64,000 nt of DNA from JAJFUV01 sp964384215. GTDB lineage: Bacteria > Acidobacteriota > Terriglobia > Bryobacterales > Bryobacteraceae. A program made the translations under genes and the position numbers. Below the pieces are notes generated by a model. The model was not told the origin of the DNA. It did not search any database and saw only the letters and a program-made list of their open reading frames with translations. The stretch spans positions 17,051-81,050 of the forward strand of contig CAYLLB010000024.1 of NCBI GenBank assembly GCA_964384215.1. The letters run 5' to 3'. This document shows, one piece after another, positions 34,013 through 42,174 of the stretch. Position 1 is the stretch's first letter. Each line of letters opens with the position of its first letter.

Positions 34013-35836
34013 TCACCTTCCGCAGGATAGCGCTTGCATGGGATCGAGCCTGCAGATGCGATCGTAGATAGCCTGTTTCACCTCCTCGGTGGCGCCCGAA
34101 CGGGCCAGGCAGCGATAGAGCAAAGCCAGCGGGTGGGCGATCATGGAGGAAGACTCCCAATCCTCCAGGTTGCGGCGGTCGATTTCGGCCGACAGTTGCT
34201 CCAGGATAGGTTGCGCGATCCGCTCGTGCCCTGCCGCCAGACAGAGTTCCGCCAACTGCAGGCGGCGCTGGAAACGGCCGCGCCCTGAGCGCTCCGCGGC
34301 CACCTCGCGCGTAAGGATGTCGATGGCCTGCTCCGGGTGACCGGACCGGATAGCCTCCCGTGCTAGGTCGTACGCATCCGGGGGGCGTTCAGCAGCCGCA
34401 CCGCTTTCGGACTCCGGTTCCGGCTCCACTTCGACCGCCGAGGCGTACGCGGGCTCGACGGGCGCGGCCGGAGCGGGAGCGATTTCCTGCAGCCAGGCCT
34501 TGGTTTCGGGGTTGGCCGTCGGCGTGTCGTCGAGCAGCGTGGCTTCGGGCAGGTCCGGATAGGCGGCTAACAGGGCCAGCAACTCGCCTCGAATCGCGGC
34601 GGCGATTTGTTCGTAACCGAGTTCCGTGGCCGCGCGGACGGCGTAGCGCTGCACGTCCAGCCAACCTCGCCCGCAGGGCAGGCTCGCGGCGGATTCGGCC
34701 ATGTCGAGCACCTGCTGCCATTCGCCTTCCCCGGCCAGACGCTTCAGGGATTGCCGGATCTCGGTGGGAGGAGCTTCCAGAATGTTCGCGTCCAGCGAGG
34801 ACCCCGCCGCGAACAGTTCACCCCACCGCAGGCCGCGAACCAGCAGATAGGGCGCGGGGCTGTATGGATCCTCCCGGCGCAGGAACTGCGCGACGGCGGC
34901 AACGCGCTGGTATGCATCGTCCTTGTCGGCGGGCTCCGCCGCGAGCGTACCCTTTCTCACCTTGGGCCGGGCGGCCGGCGCCGCTTCTTCGACGGCGGCC
35001 TCCTCTTCCACGGCCGTCTCCGCCTCGGATTCGCTCAACTCCTCCTCGGCGGCCGCGGCCGGCTCGTCCGGTTCGATCTCACGCTTCTTCTGGAGCAGAC
35101 CGTGAACCGTGTGCCGGATTTCTTCCGTGGTGGCGCGTAGCGGGCTGAAGGAGGGAGCTGCGTCCCCGAACTTCTCCTCGCACAAGGACCCGAGCGAATC
35201 CACACACTCCAGGATGCCGTCCAGTTCAGCCTCCATGGCAACGTAAAAAGCCTTGCTGGTGGCCGCGAACGCCGAGTCCCACTCTTCGCCTGTCAGTTTG
35301 CCCTCGGCGATGGCCGCCGCGCGGGCTTCTACTTTCGCCTCGGTGTCGGCGCCCTCTTCATATCCGACCGAGCGCGACTCCTTGTACTTGAACCAATTGA
35401 GCCCGTTACGGGTGATGGGGACGCTGCGCAGCGTCTGATCCATTCGGCCGCCGAGCCATTCGAGGGGGACGGCGCGCATCTCAGCGTCGCCGTCCTCAAG
35501 TTCGGGATACAGGCCGTCCCAGAAACCTTCAATCAGTTTCTGGATCAGTCCCAGGCCGGCGCGCAGGCCCGGAAAGCCTTCCTTCTTGAGCAGCGCCTCG
35601 GTGAGCCAGACAGCGAGTTGAAGATCCTTGCTCTTGGTAGCTAACGCCTCGCCGGCCAGCTTGATTACCTGGGCATAGTCGGCAGTCTTGCGCTCGTGCT
35701 GCCACTCGCCTTGCGGTGCATCATCATCCTCGCGCCGCGCTTCCTTGAGCTTGTCGTAGATGGGGGCGTACCGCAGATTTTCCCCACACGGATTTGCACC
35801 CGGAATGGGGTTGAGAAGATCGTCGCGCAAGGGCAT
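34013..35836 (-). CDS. tssA: Type VI secretion cap/assembly protein TssA (ImpA domain)
   Basis: TssA coordinates baseplate priming and sheath growth. With the start at MPLRDDLLNPIPGANPCGEN the protein has 607 residues; the open frame extends 49 codons upstream into tagJ and is disregarded. The N-terminal ImpA domain is clear (ANPCGENLRYAPIYDKLKEA, LAVWLTEALLKKEGFPGLRA, FWDGLYPELEDGDAEMRAVP). A Glu/Ala-rich linker (about residues 265-310) leads to the second half, which contains the GLRWGEL region and is followed by another Glu-rich linker and a helical TPR-like C-terminus. Confidence 0.93.
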   Translation of the reverse strand: MPLRDDLLNPIPGANPCGENLRYAPIYDKLKEARREDDDAPQGEWQHERKTADYAQVIKLAGEALATKSKDLQLAVWLTEALLKKEGFPGLRAGLGLIQKLIEGFWDGLYPELEDGDAEMRAVPLEWLGGRMDQTLRSVPITRNGLNWFKYKESRSVGYEEGADTEAKVEARAAAIAEGKLTGEEWDSAFAATSKAFYVAMEAELDGILECVDSLGSLCEEKFGDAAPSFSPLRATTEEIRHTVHGLLQKKREIEPDEPAAAAEEELSESEAETAVEEEAAVEEAAPAARPKVRKGTLAAEPADKDDAYQRVAAVAQFLRREDPYSPAPYLLVRGLRWGELFAAGSSLDANILEAPPTEIRQSLKRLAGEGEWQQVLDMAESAASLPCGRGWLDVQRYAVRAATELGYEQIAAAIRGELLALLAAYPDLPEATLLDDTPTANPETKAWLQEIAPAPAAPVEPAYASAVEVEPEPESESGAAAERPPDAYDLAREAIRSGHPEQAIDILTREVAAERSGRGRFQRRLQLAELCLAAGHERIAQPILEQLSAEIDRRNLEDWESSSMIAHPLALLYRCLARSGATEEVKQAIYDRICRLDPMQALSCGR

Positions 35837-35841
35837 GATGA

Positions 35842-36567
35842 TCAGGCGACATCTCCACCAGCCGTCGCCGGCACGGTGGAGAACTCCAGTTTGCGAACCT
35901 CCAGGATAGGGCACTCTTCCCCATCGATCAGGAACATCTTCTGGCCGGCCGGAACCACCTGGCCGTCCGCGGCCTCCTCCCACACCGTCGCACGCCCCAG
36001 GCGGACTGCATCGTCTGGATGTTTGAAGGCTAAGGGTGTGAGCACGGGGAGCATTACTTCGCCAAGCTCGCGGCCCTTGAACGCCGGGCCGGGCCGGATG
36101 ATCGCCGGAATCCAGATGAGATCGCGGAGACGTTGGGGAGCGGCGATCTCTATCGAAGCGATGTGCTCGAACGGGAGCCAGAGGTAGGCTCCGGCAGCGT
36201 ACACTTCCAAACGTGGGCCTATGCGCGGATCGGCATCTTCGATCGACTCGAAGGGCTTCCCGTCCATGGTCCCGCCAGCCGGGCGTGCCTCGCCGAGCGG
36301 CAACGCGCCGGTTTCGAACATCCGGCAGCGGGTGCGCTCGGCGTGCAGCGCGGCCCGGTACAGAAGCGAACCGAGGCCCGCCTCCTTGCTCGCATCCGCC
36401 AGAATGTCGAGCTGTTTTTCGGCGCGGTCGTACTCGCCGTTGAAGCAGAGCAACTCGAACAGGAAGGTGCGGCGCTTTTGGTCGGTTGGGTCATTGCGCA
36501 ACTCGGCACCAAGCGCACGCACCGCCTCTTCCAGCCGTCCTGCTTGAAACAGGTCTTTGGCTGTCAT
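35842..36567 (-). CDS. tagJ: Type VI accessory protein TagJ (ImpE family)
   Basis: ImpE/TagJ proteins bind the sheath protein TssB and influence ClpV recruitment. The 241-residue product begins with TPR-like helices (FQAGRLEEAVRALGAELRND, LLCFNGEYDRAEKQLDILAD) and ends in the ImpE domain (LEVYAAGAYLWLPFEHIASI, LRDLIWIPAIIRPGPAFKGR, LPVLTPLAFKHPDDAVRLGR). It sits 5 bases before tssA. Presence of tagJ restricts the system to the subset of T6SS lineages that carry it. Confidence 0.93.
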   Translation of the reverse strand: MTAKDLFQAGRLEEAVRALGAELRNDPTDQKRRTFLFELLCFNGEYDRAEKQLDILADASKEAGLGSLLYRAALHAERTRCRMFETGALPLGEARPAGGTMDGKPFESIEDADPRIGPRLEVYAAGAYLWLPFEHIASIEIAAPQRLRDLIWIPAIIRPGPAFKGRELGEVMLPVLTPLAFKHPDDAVRLGRATVWEEAADGQVVPAGQKMFLIDGEECPILEVRKLEFSTVPATAGGDVA

Positions 36568-36591
36568 GATGGAAACGGCTCTCGCGGCCGC

Positions 36592-37077
36592 CTAGACTGC
36601 CTTGTTCGCCTTTATGTCGTAACCGGCTTTGATGCCGCCATCGAGCGTACCGTCGGCCTTCTGCATCTTGTACTCGCATTCCATCTTGGTGTAGTTCAGC
36701 GAGCACTGCTCCAAGGGAATTTCGTCGCCCGAACTGGAACCACCGGTCTGATAAGACGAGACAAGGACGTCGCTGAAGGTGTACTTCAGGAATTCCTGCT
36801 GCTCCTTGCCAGCCTTGCGGCAGGTGAGCACGGCCTTCTTAATGTGCTCACCGTTCGCGCAGGCCAGGATGAGCTTCGGCGTGGCCTTGTTCACCTTCAT
36901 GACAAAGTGGAAGTCCTGCATATTCACTTTGCCGGCGCCGCCGCCACCACCCCCCGCGAAAGTGCCAGTTTGGGTCTCGCCCCAGGACCAGCTCAGCAAG
37001 TCGATTTCATCCTTATGCTTGGAGTCGTGGCTTTCGCCTGGAATACCATCGATTTTCAGGAAATAGTCAACAGCCAT
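36592..37077 (-). CDS. hcp: Type VI tube protein Hcp (TssD)
   Basis: Hcp hexamers stack to form the tube that is propelled by the sheath. The 161-residue product starts MAVDYFLKIDGIPGES and shows the family segments IDLLSWSWGETQTG, VKVNKATPKLILACANGEHI and FLKYTFSDVLVSSYQ. A Gly-rich insertion (AGGGGGGAGK) lies in the first long loop. About 85 bases separate it from tssC; no independent promoter was recognised there. Confidence 0.97.
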   Translation of the reverse strand: MAVDYFLKIDGIPGESHDSKHKDEIDLLSWSWGETQTGTFAGGGGGGAGKVNMQDFHFVMKVNKATPKLILACANGEHIKKAVLTCRKAGKEQQEFLKYTFSDVLVSSYQTGGSSSGDEIPLEQCSLNYTKMECEYKMQKADGTLDGGIKAGYDIKANKAV

Positions 37078-37161
37078 GTTTGATCCTCCTTAATCTCAAA
37101 TGACTCTTGGTCCAGGAAGCGGCACCCCGGCTCTTTCCATCCTCCGGGCTGCCGCCGTAGC

Positions 37162-38652
37162 TTATTTCCTCGCCGAAGCAGGCAACTCCGCCACCAACCG
37201 CAACGACACGGACAGTTCGTCGAGTTGGAAGTGGGGCCGCAGAAAAGCGACGGCGCGATAAACTCCGGGTTTGCCAGCCACCTCGGAAACCTCGATGCGC
37301 GCCTCGCGCAATGGGTGCGACGCCTTGGTGGCAGCCGACGCGGTGTCGTCCGGGGTAACGTAATTGGTGATCCACTGGTTCAGCCACCGCTCGCACTCCG
37401 TGCGGGAGGTGAAGCTGCCGATCTTGTCGCGCATCATCGCCTTCAGGTAGTGCGCGAACCGGGAGACAGCCATGATGTAAGGCAACTGAGCAGACAGACG
37501 CGCGTTCGCATTGGCGGCCTCGTTGTCGAACAACTTGGGCTTCTGGCAGGACTGGACGCTGAAAAACGCCGCGTAGTCGGTGTTCTTGCAGTGGACCAAG
37601 GGGGCGAACCCCAGATCGGCAAGTTCTTTTTCACGGCGGTCCGTGATGGGCGATTCGGTTGGGCACTTCATGGCCACGTCGCCTTCATCGGTGTAGAAGT
37701 TGTGTACCGGCAGACCTTCCACCAGCCCGCCGCCTTCCACGCCGCGAATCGCCGCGCACCAGCCGTAGTTGGCGAACGCCGCCGTCAGCCTCGCGCCCAG
37801 CGCGAAAGCGGCGTTGCCCCAGAGGTACTTGGAGTGGTCGGAGCCGTCGACGTGCTCGTCGTAATTGAAGGCTTCGACCGGCACAGTGGCCTTGCCGTAA
37901 GGCAGGCGCATCAGGATACGCGGGCAGGTCAGCGCCACGTAGCGAGAATCTTCGCTCTGGCGGAAGGCCTTCCATTTCGCGTACTCGGTGGTGTCGAACA
38001 CCTTGGCCATGTCGCGCGGCGCGTCCAGACTGGTGAAGCTGTCCAGGTTGAACATCTCGGGTGAAGCCGCCGAGATGAACGGGGCATGCGCCGCCGCGGC
38101 CACCTGCGAAACCTTCTCGAGCAGTTCGATGTCCTCCGGACCGCGGCCGAACTCGTAATCGCCCAACATGGCCGCGAACGGGGACCCGCCGAAAATGCCG
38201 AATTCCTCTTCATAAACCTTCTTGAAGAGGGCGCTTTGATCGAACTCCGGCGCGCGTTGCAAATCGCGCAAAAGCTCTTTCTTAGAGGCGTTGAGGATCT
38301 TGATCTTGAGGTTCTCGCCGGTTTCGCTCTGGTCGAGCAGGTACTTCAATCCGCGCCACGTGCTCTCCAGCTTCTGGAAGGACGGGTGATGCAGCACTTC
38401 GTTGAGCTGGATCGAGATAAGGTGATCGATCTGCGCAATCCGGGCGTTGATCATCACCTCGGCGTCCTTGGCCACGGTCATCGAGCCATCCAGCACCTGG
38501 GCGACGAATTCCTTGACCAGATCCTTGCCGCGCTCGCGGGCTGCGGCATCCCTCGCCAGACGGCCTTCCTCGACGATCTGATCAAGGAGGCCGCGTTCGA
38601 GCACCTGCTCTTCAGCAGCAGCTTGCGGTACTGCCTTTTGCGCGTCGCTCAT
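37162..38652 (-). CDS. tssC: Type VI sheath large subunit TssC (VipB)
   Basis: The 496-residue product has the VipB hallmarks: QIDHLISIQLNEVLHHPSFQ, LESTWRGLKYLLDQSETGEN, FGGSPFAAMLGDYEFG, APFISAASPEMFNLDSF and RILMRLPYGKATVPVEAFNY. TssC and TssB build the contractile sheath. Its ATG overlaps the tssB stop (ATGA), as expected for subunits made in equal amounts. Confidence 0.98.
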   Translation of the reverse strand: MSDAQKAVPQAAAEEQVLERGLLDQIVEEGRLARDAAARERGKDLVKEFVAQVLDGSMTVAKDAEVMINARIAQIDHLISIQLNEVLHHPSFQKLESTWRGLKYLLDQSETGENLKIKILNASKKELLRDLQRAPEFDQSALFKKVYEEEFGIFGGSPFAAMLGDYEFGRGPEDIELLEKVSQVAAAAHAPFISAASPEMFNLDSFTSLDAPRDMAKVFDTTEYAKWKAFRQSEDSRYVALTCPRILMRLPYGKATVPVEAFNYDEHVDGSDHSKYLWGNAAFALGARLTAAFANYGWCAAIRGVEGGGLVEGLPVHNFYTDEGDVAMKCPTESPITDRREKELADLGFAPLVHCKNTDYAAFFSVQSCQKPKLFDNEAANANARLSAQLPYIMAVSRFAHYLKAMMRDKIGSFTSRTECERWLNQWITNYVTPDDTASAATKASHPLREARIEVSEVAGKPGVYRAVAFLRPHFQLDELSVSLRLVAELPASARK

Positions 38653-39176
38653 TTCTCACCCCCCTCGGGATTGGCCTTCTCCAGTTCCGCCTTCAGCTTT
38701 GCCAGCTTTTCGGTATTGCCGACGGCGTCCAGAAGCAGTTCCTCGAGCTTGTCGTTGCCTTGCAAGGATCCGCGCAGGTCCGAAAGCTTGGTGCGGAGAT
38801 CGAGCATTTCCTTCAAGGGCTTGATTTGGCGGGCCACCTGCTCGGGTTCGAAGTCCTGCATGCCCTTGAAATGGAGATCCACCTTCAACTGCCCGGCATT
38901 CGGATCTTCACTAAGTTTGTTTTCGACGGAAAACGCCAGGTGAGGCTTCATGCCCTCGAGCACGTTATCGAAGTTATCGGGAGTCACCTCCACGAACTTG
39001 CGTTCTCTCAACTTGGGCAGCGGAGCCTCAGGCTGGCCCGTGAAATCGCCGAGAACTCCCATGACAAAGGGAAGTTCCTTCATTTCAATCGCATCGCCCA
39101 CTTCCACGTCGTAGGTCACATGAACTCGCGGAGGGCGGACCCGGTCGAGTTTATGCTGTGTGCTTGGTTTTGCCAT
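38649..39176 (-). CDS. tssB: Type VI sheath small subunit TssB (VipA)
   Basis: The 175-residue product shows RPPRVHVTYDVEVGDAIEMK, LPFVMGVLGDFTGQPEAPLP and FVEVTPDNFDNVLEGMKP, all typical for VipA. The C-terminal half carries the helices that TssC and ClpV contact. It is the first gene of the T6SS operon; a strong promoter lies about 200 bases upstream. Confidence 0.98.
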   Translation of the reverse strand: MAKPSTQHKLDRVRPPRVHVTYDVEVGDAIEMKELPFVMGVLGDFTGQPEAPLPKLRERKFVEVTPDNFDNVLEGMKPHLAFSVENKLSEDPNAGQLKVDLHFKGMQDFEPEQVARQIKPLKEMLDLRTKLSDLRGSLQGNDKLEELLLDAVGNTEKLAKLKAELEKANPEGGEK

Positions 39177-39372
39177 CTGCCATCCCTCGTTGTTCCACTA
39201 GATCAGACTCATGTTGATTGAAGACAGTCCGTACGCAAATGCTATCACGAATGGAAGTCTCCAGCCATAAGAAGTTCCCCTCACCTACCTGGCTGAGGCG
39301 GAACCCAAAGCCGCGCTGGCCCCGTTTTGGTGCAGTCGGTTGGATCGCCCGGCCCTCTCGAATCTGAAATCG

Positions 39373-39401
39373 AGTATAAACGGGGCAGGGCCCGGAGTCA
39401 A
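39373..39401 (-). promoter_or_regulatory. Sigma-70 type promoter for the T6SS operon
   Basis: On the minus strand TTGACT (39401-39396) and TATACT (39378-39373) are separated by exactly 17 bases, each one base from consensus. The predicted start near 39366 leaves a leader of about 190 bases before tssB. The region 39177-39429 holds no gene; an 87-codon open frame overlapping the tssB start has no recognisable product. Confidence 0.65.
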
Positions 39402-39429
39402 AGCCACGCCGCACCGGCCGAAAGAAAGA

Positions 39430-40824
39430 TCAGCGGCGCCGGTAGATACGGGTGCCGGTGGTTTCCCCCACCAGCGCATACTGCACGAACCAGCCGCGCA
39501 AATCTTCATACTCGCTGACGGCGAGTGTGGGGTTATAGGGCCCGAGGCCGTCGGCGATGAAAGTGGGCCGGGTCTGGGCGAGTTCCTCACGATGGCGCCG
39601 GGCCAGGGCCGGCGCCGTGGGCAGGGAAGAAGCCAGGTGGCGGTCGGCGATAACGCCGGTAAGAGGCTGGGAATCGAGGAAGGGCGTGGCACCGGCCAGG
39701 TGCGCGAGCACGTTCAGTTCCGGGCGATATCCCCACACGAAGAGTGTGTCGCCAGGGTGGGCGAGCGTCTGAATCTTCTCCGCCGCCGCGCGGCAGTCGA
39801 CATACAGCGCCAGGTCGCGCATCGCGGCGGGATCGCCGCGTAGAGTAGCGATGTGGCGCCCTCCGAAGCGCACTGCGGGAACGGCCAGTGCCAGCGCCAA
39901 CACGGCGGCGCGCCAACGGCTCGGGATGAGACAGAAGCCGCGGGCCGCTGCGAGGGTGAACACCGGCAGAAGCGCCAAGTAATAGCGCGGAAAGAAACGC
40001 GCGCCCGCCGCTACCTGGACCAGTCCTAGCCCCAGCCAGACTGCCAGACTCAAGCGATGCGCGTCCTTCCGCGCGAAGTACAAGCACGCGCCGGCGACCA
40101 GCGCGGCGTGAAAACCGGCCCAATTGGCCGTCCGTTTCAAACCTTCACTTAAGGGATTCAGGACGAAGCTGTCGCGGGAGTACAGTATCCCCCATTCCCA
40201 AACAGGTTCGCGCCACCCCGATGCCGCCAGCCACACCAGCGCGGCCGAAGCTATGTAGACCGGCAGAATCCACCTCCAGGCGCGCGGCCGCCAGAGCACA
40301 ATCAATGGCAACAGGACCAGCGCCTTGGTGTGGGCGAGCAAACCGGCGGCGGCGCAAGCGGCGGCCAGCGCGGGCCGTCCGGCGGCGATAGACCACACCG
40401 CGGCCAGGGCGAAAGGTATCAGAAGGAGATCCGGGGCCAGCGACAACACCGCGGCCGCGTGATCGAAAGACAGAAAAAACGCCATCCCGGCTGCCGCGTA
40501 CCATCCCTCGCGCGGGCCGAACAGCACGGCGGCGGTTCGCTTGGCCAACCAGCAGCAGAGCAAGGCAAACAGCGCTCCGGCCAGTCGCAGTGGCCAGCCG
40601 GTTCCGGCGCCCCACGGCAGGTAGATCCAGGCGTAAAGTGGGGGCTTGTCGAACCAGATGTCGCGGTAGAGCGCGGCGCCTTCCAGGATGCGGCGCGCGG
40701 CCGCCATGCCGTAGGCCTCATCCACCCAAAGAACATTGACATGGCACAGCCGCACCCCCACCAGCAGCGCGGCGCATGCGGCCCAGAAGGCCGTTGCGCG
40801 GGGGATTGCGCTGGAGCCTTTCAT
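39430..40824 (-). CDS. GT-C type membrane glycosyltransferase (GT39/GT83-like)
   Basis: The 464-residue product has about ten membrane helices and an early lumenal-type loop with WVDEAYGMAAARRILEG, the acidic DE pair typical of ArnT/PMT-like lipid-linked sugar transferases, followed by LYRDIWFDKPPLYAWIYLPW. A soluble C-terminal domain begins near residue 335 (DLALYVDCRAAAEKIQTLAH). It probably transfers a sugar from a polyprenyl phosphate at the periplasmic face; the acceptor is unknown. It lies upstream of the T6SS promoter on the same strand but is probably a separate unit. Confidence 0.82.
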   Translation of the reverse strand: MKGSSAIPRATAFWAACAALLVGVRLCHVNVLWVDEAYGMAAARRILEGAALYRDIWFDKPPLYAWIYLPWGAGTGWPLRLAGALFALLCCWLAKRTAAVLFGPREGWYAAAGMAFFLSFDHAAAVLSLAPDLLLIPFALAAVWSIAAGRPALAAACAAAGLLAHTKALVLLPLIVLWRPRAWRWILPVYIASAALVWLAASGWREPVWEWGILYSRDSFVLNPLSEGLKRTANWAGFHAALVAGACLYFARKDAHRLSLAVWLGLGLVQVAAGARFFPRYYLALLPVFTLAAARGFCLIPSRWRAAVLALALAVPAVRFGGRHIATLRGDPAAMRDLALYVDCRAAAEKIQTLAHPGDTLFVWGYRPELNVLAHLAGATPFLDSQPLTGVIADRHLASSLPTAPALARRHREELAQTRPTFIADGLGPYNPTLAVSEYEDLRGWFVQYALVGETTGTRIYRRR

Positions 40825-40999
40825 AAAGCAGGCGCCGGCTGAGAGTCCATGGTCGTTAGAAGAAACACCGCCGCAACCATCTCCGATATGCTTTCAGATG
40901 CCGGGAGTCAGATGACCACTGTACCAGTGTTTCGGGCGTGGCGGCGTGCCATGAGGATGTACTGGCAAAGACTAATCCCGCGGTTTATTCTTGCCGATC

Positions 41000-42124
41000 A
41001 TGAACATAATGAGGAGTTTCCAACGTTGGCTTCCGGTAGCATTGGGTGTCACGTTCCTGTTGTCATTGGCGTACATACAGCAGGATAGGGCGCTGCGGGG
41101 CGCAAATGATTTCGCACAGCTTTACACCGGAGCAACGCTTGTCGGCACGCCCGAGCTATACTCCCGATCCGCGAATCTGGCTGTGGTCCGACAGAATCTT
41201 GGGTTCACGATGGAATCGGTTGTGTACACTCGTCCACCTTTTTACGCCGCTTTGCTGAAGCCACTTGCTCTACTCCCCTACCGTGTCGCCTATGCCGTGT
41301 TCTCACTTGCAACGCTCGCCAGCCTGCTTTGGTTTGTCGTCAAGTTCTCGCCCGAATGTTCCGCTCTGCCATTCTTTGCGGCGATGAGCATTCCCATACT
41401 TACAGCGATTTGTGGCGGGCAAGATACTCCGTTCTTACTAGCGATCCTTGGCGGCTCGGTTCTCTTGACAAGAGCCAAGAGAGAGGTGTGGGCTGGACTC
41501 GCTTTGTCGTTGCTTGCAATCAAGTTTCACCTGTTCCTTTTCGTGCCTGTTCTCCTGTTGATAAAACGACGTTGGCGAATCCTGGGTGGTGCGGTGACCG
41601 GATTGGCGGCATTGACAGGGGTTGGCGTTTCGGTTGCCGGGGCAGCTTCACTGGAACAATACGTGAATGTCCTGCGTGATCCCTGGATCAATTCTTCAGC
41701 AACGATCATGCCGAACATTCACGGTCTTGTTGCAGTGTTGAACGGCGGAATGGCTCTTGAACTTATCCTTATTGCGCTCGTTCTGGCGGCATTCGTTTGG
41801 GTAGCACGGCGAAACGAAAGCTATGAGTTCTTGCTGGCGGTAAGCCTGGTGTGCGGACTACTTGTCAGCTTCCATTCAAGCGTGGCGGATGATATCGTGC
41901 TGCTCCCCGTCTTCGTTGCCGTGGTGCGGACATGCCCTATGCCGTTCCTGCGTGTTGCAACGGCACTGATACTGACGCCGGTTCCCTACTTCATGGTCTT
42001 GGCGGATGCTCCGTATAGCGCATTCCTGCCCGTTTCCTTGCTGATCGTGCTTGGGCTTTCGTGCACGGCGGCAAGCTGCGGGATTAAGAATACGTTCGTC
42101 CCTGACGCGTCTTACGCCTCTTGA
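41000..42124 (+). CDS. GT87-like (DUF2029) membrane glycosyltransferase
   Basis: The 374-residue product has about nine or ten hydrophobic helices. DFAQLYTGATL in the first loop with an Asp, YTRPPFYAALLKPLALLPYR and GGQDTPFLLAILGGSVLL are typical of DUF2029/GT87 mannosyltransferase-like proteins. Starts are possible at TTG 40991, ATG 41000 or ATG 41009 (nearest to the membrane part). Codon use is visibly less GC-rich at third positions than in the neighbours, suggesting more recent acquisition. Divergent from the preceding glycosyltransferase gene, with 175 bases between them in which I see no clear promoter. Confidence 0.72.
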   Translation: MNIMRSFQRWLPVALGVTFLLSLAYIQQDRALRGANDFAQLYTGATLVGTPELYSRSANLAVVRQNLGFTMESVVYTRPPFYAALLKPLALLPYRVAYAVFSLATLASLLWFVVKFSPECSALPFFAAMSIPILTAICGGQDTPFLLAILGGSVLLTRAKREVWAGLALSLLAIKFHLFLFVPVLLLIKRRWRILGGAVTGLAALTGVGVSVAGAASLEQYVNVLRDPWINSSATIMPNIHGLVAVLNGGMALELILIALVLAAFVWVARRNESYEFLLAVSLVCGLLVSFHSSVADDIVLLPVFVAVVRTCPMPFLRVATALILTPVPYFMVLADAPYSAFLPVSLLIVLGLSCTAASCGIKNTFVPDASYAS

Positions 42125-42174
42125 TCTCCGATTCTACTTGCTCGATCCGGCTTTCAATCGAGTACCCGTCCGCC

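Noticed and set aside
39151..39414. An 87-codon minus-strand frame spanning the T6SS leader into tssB
   Set aside because: It overlaps the well-supported tssB start in another frame, and its product has no recognisable features.
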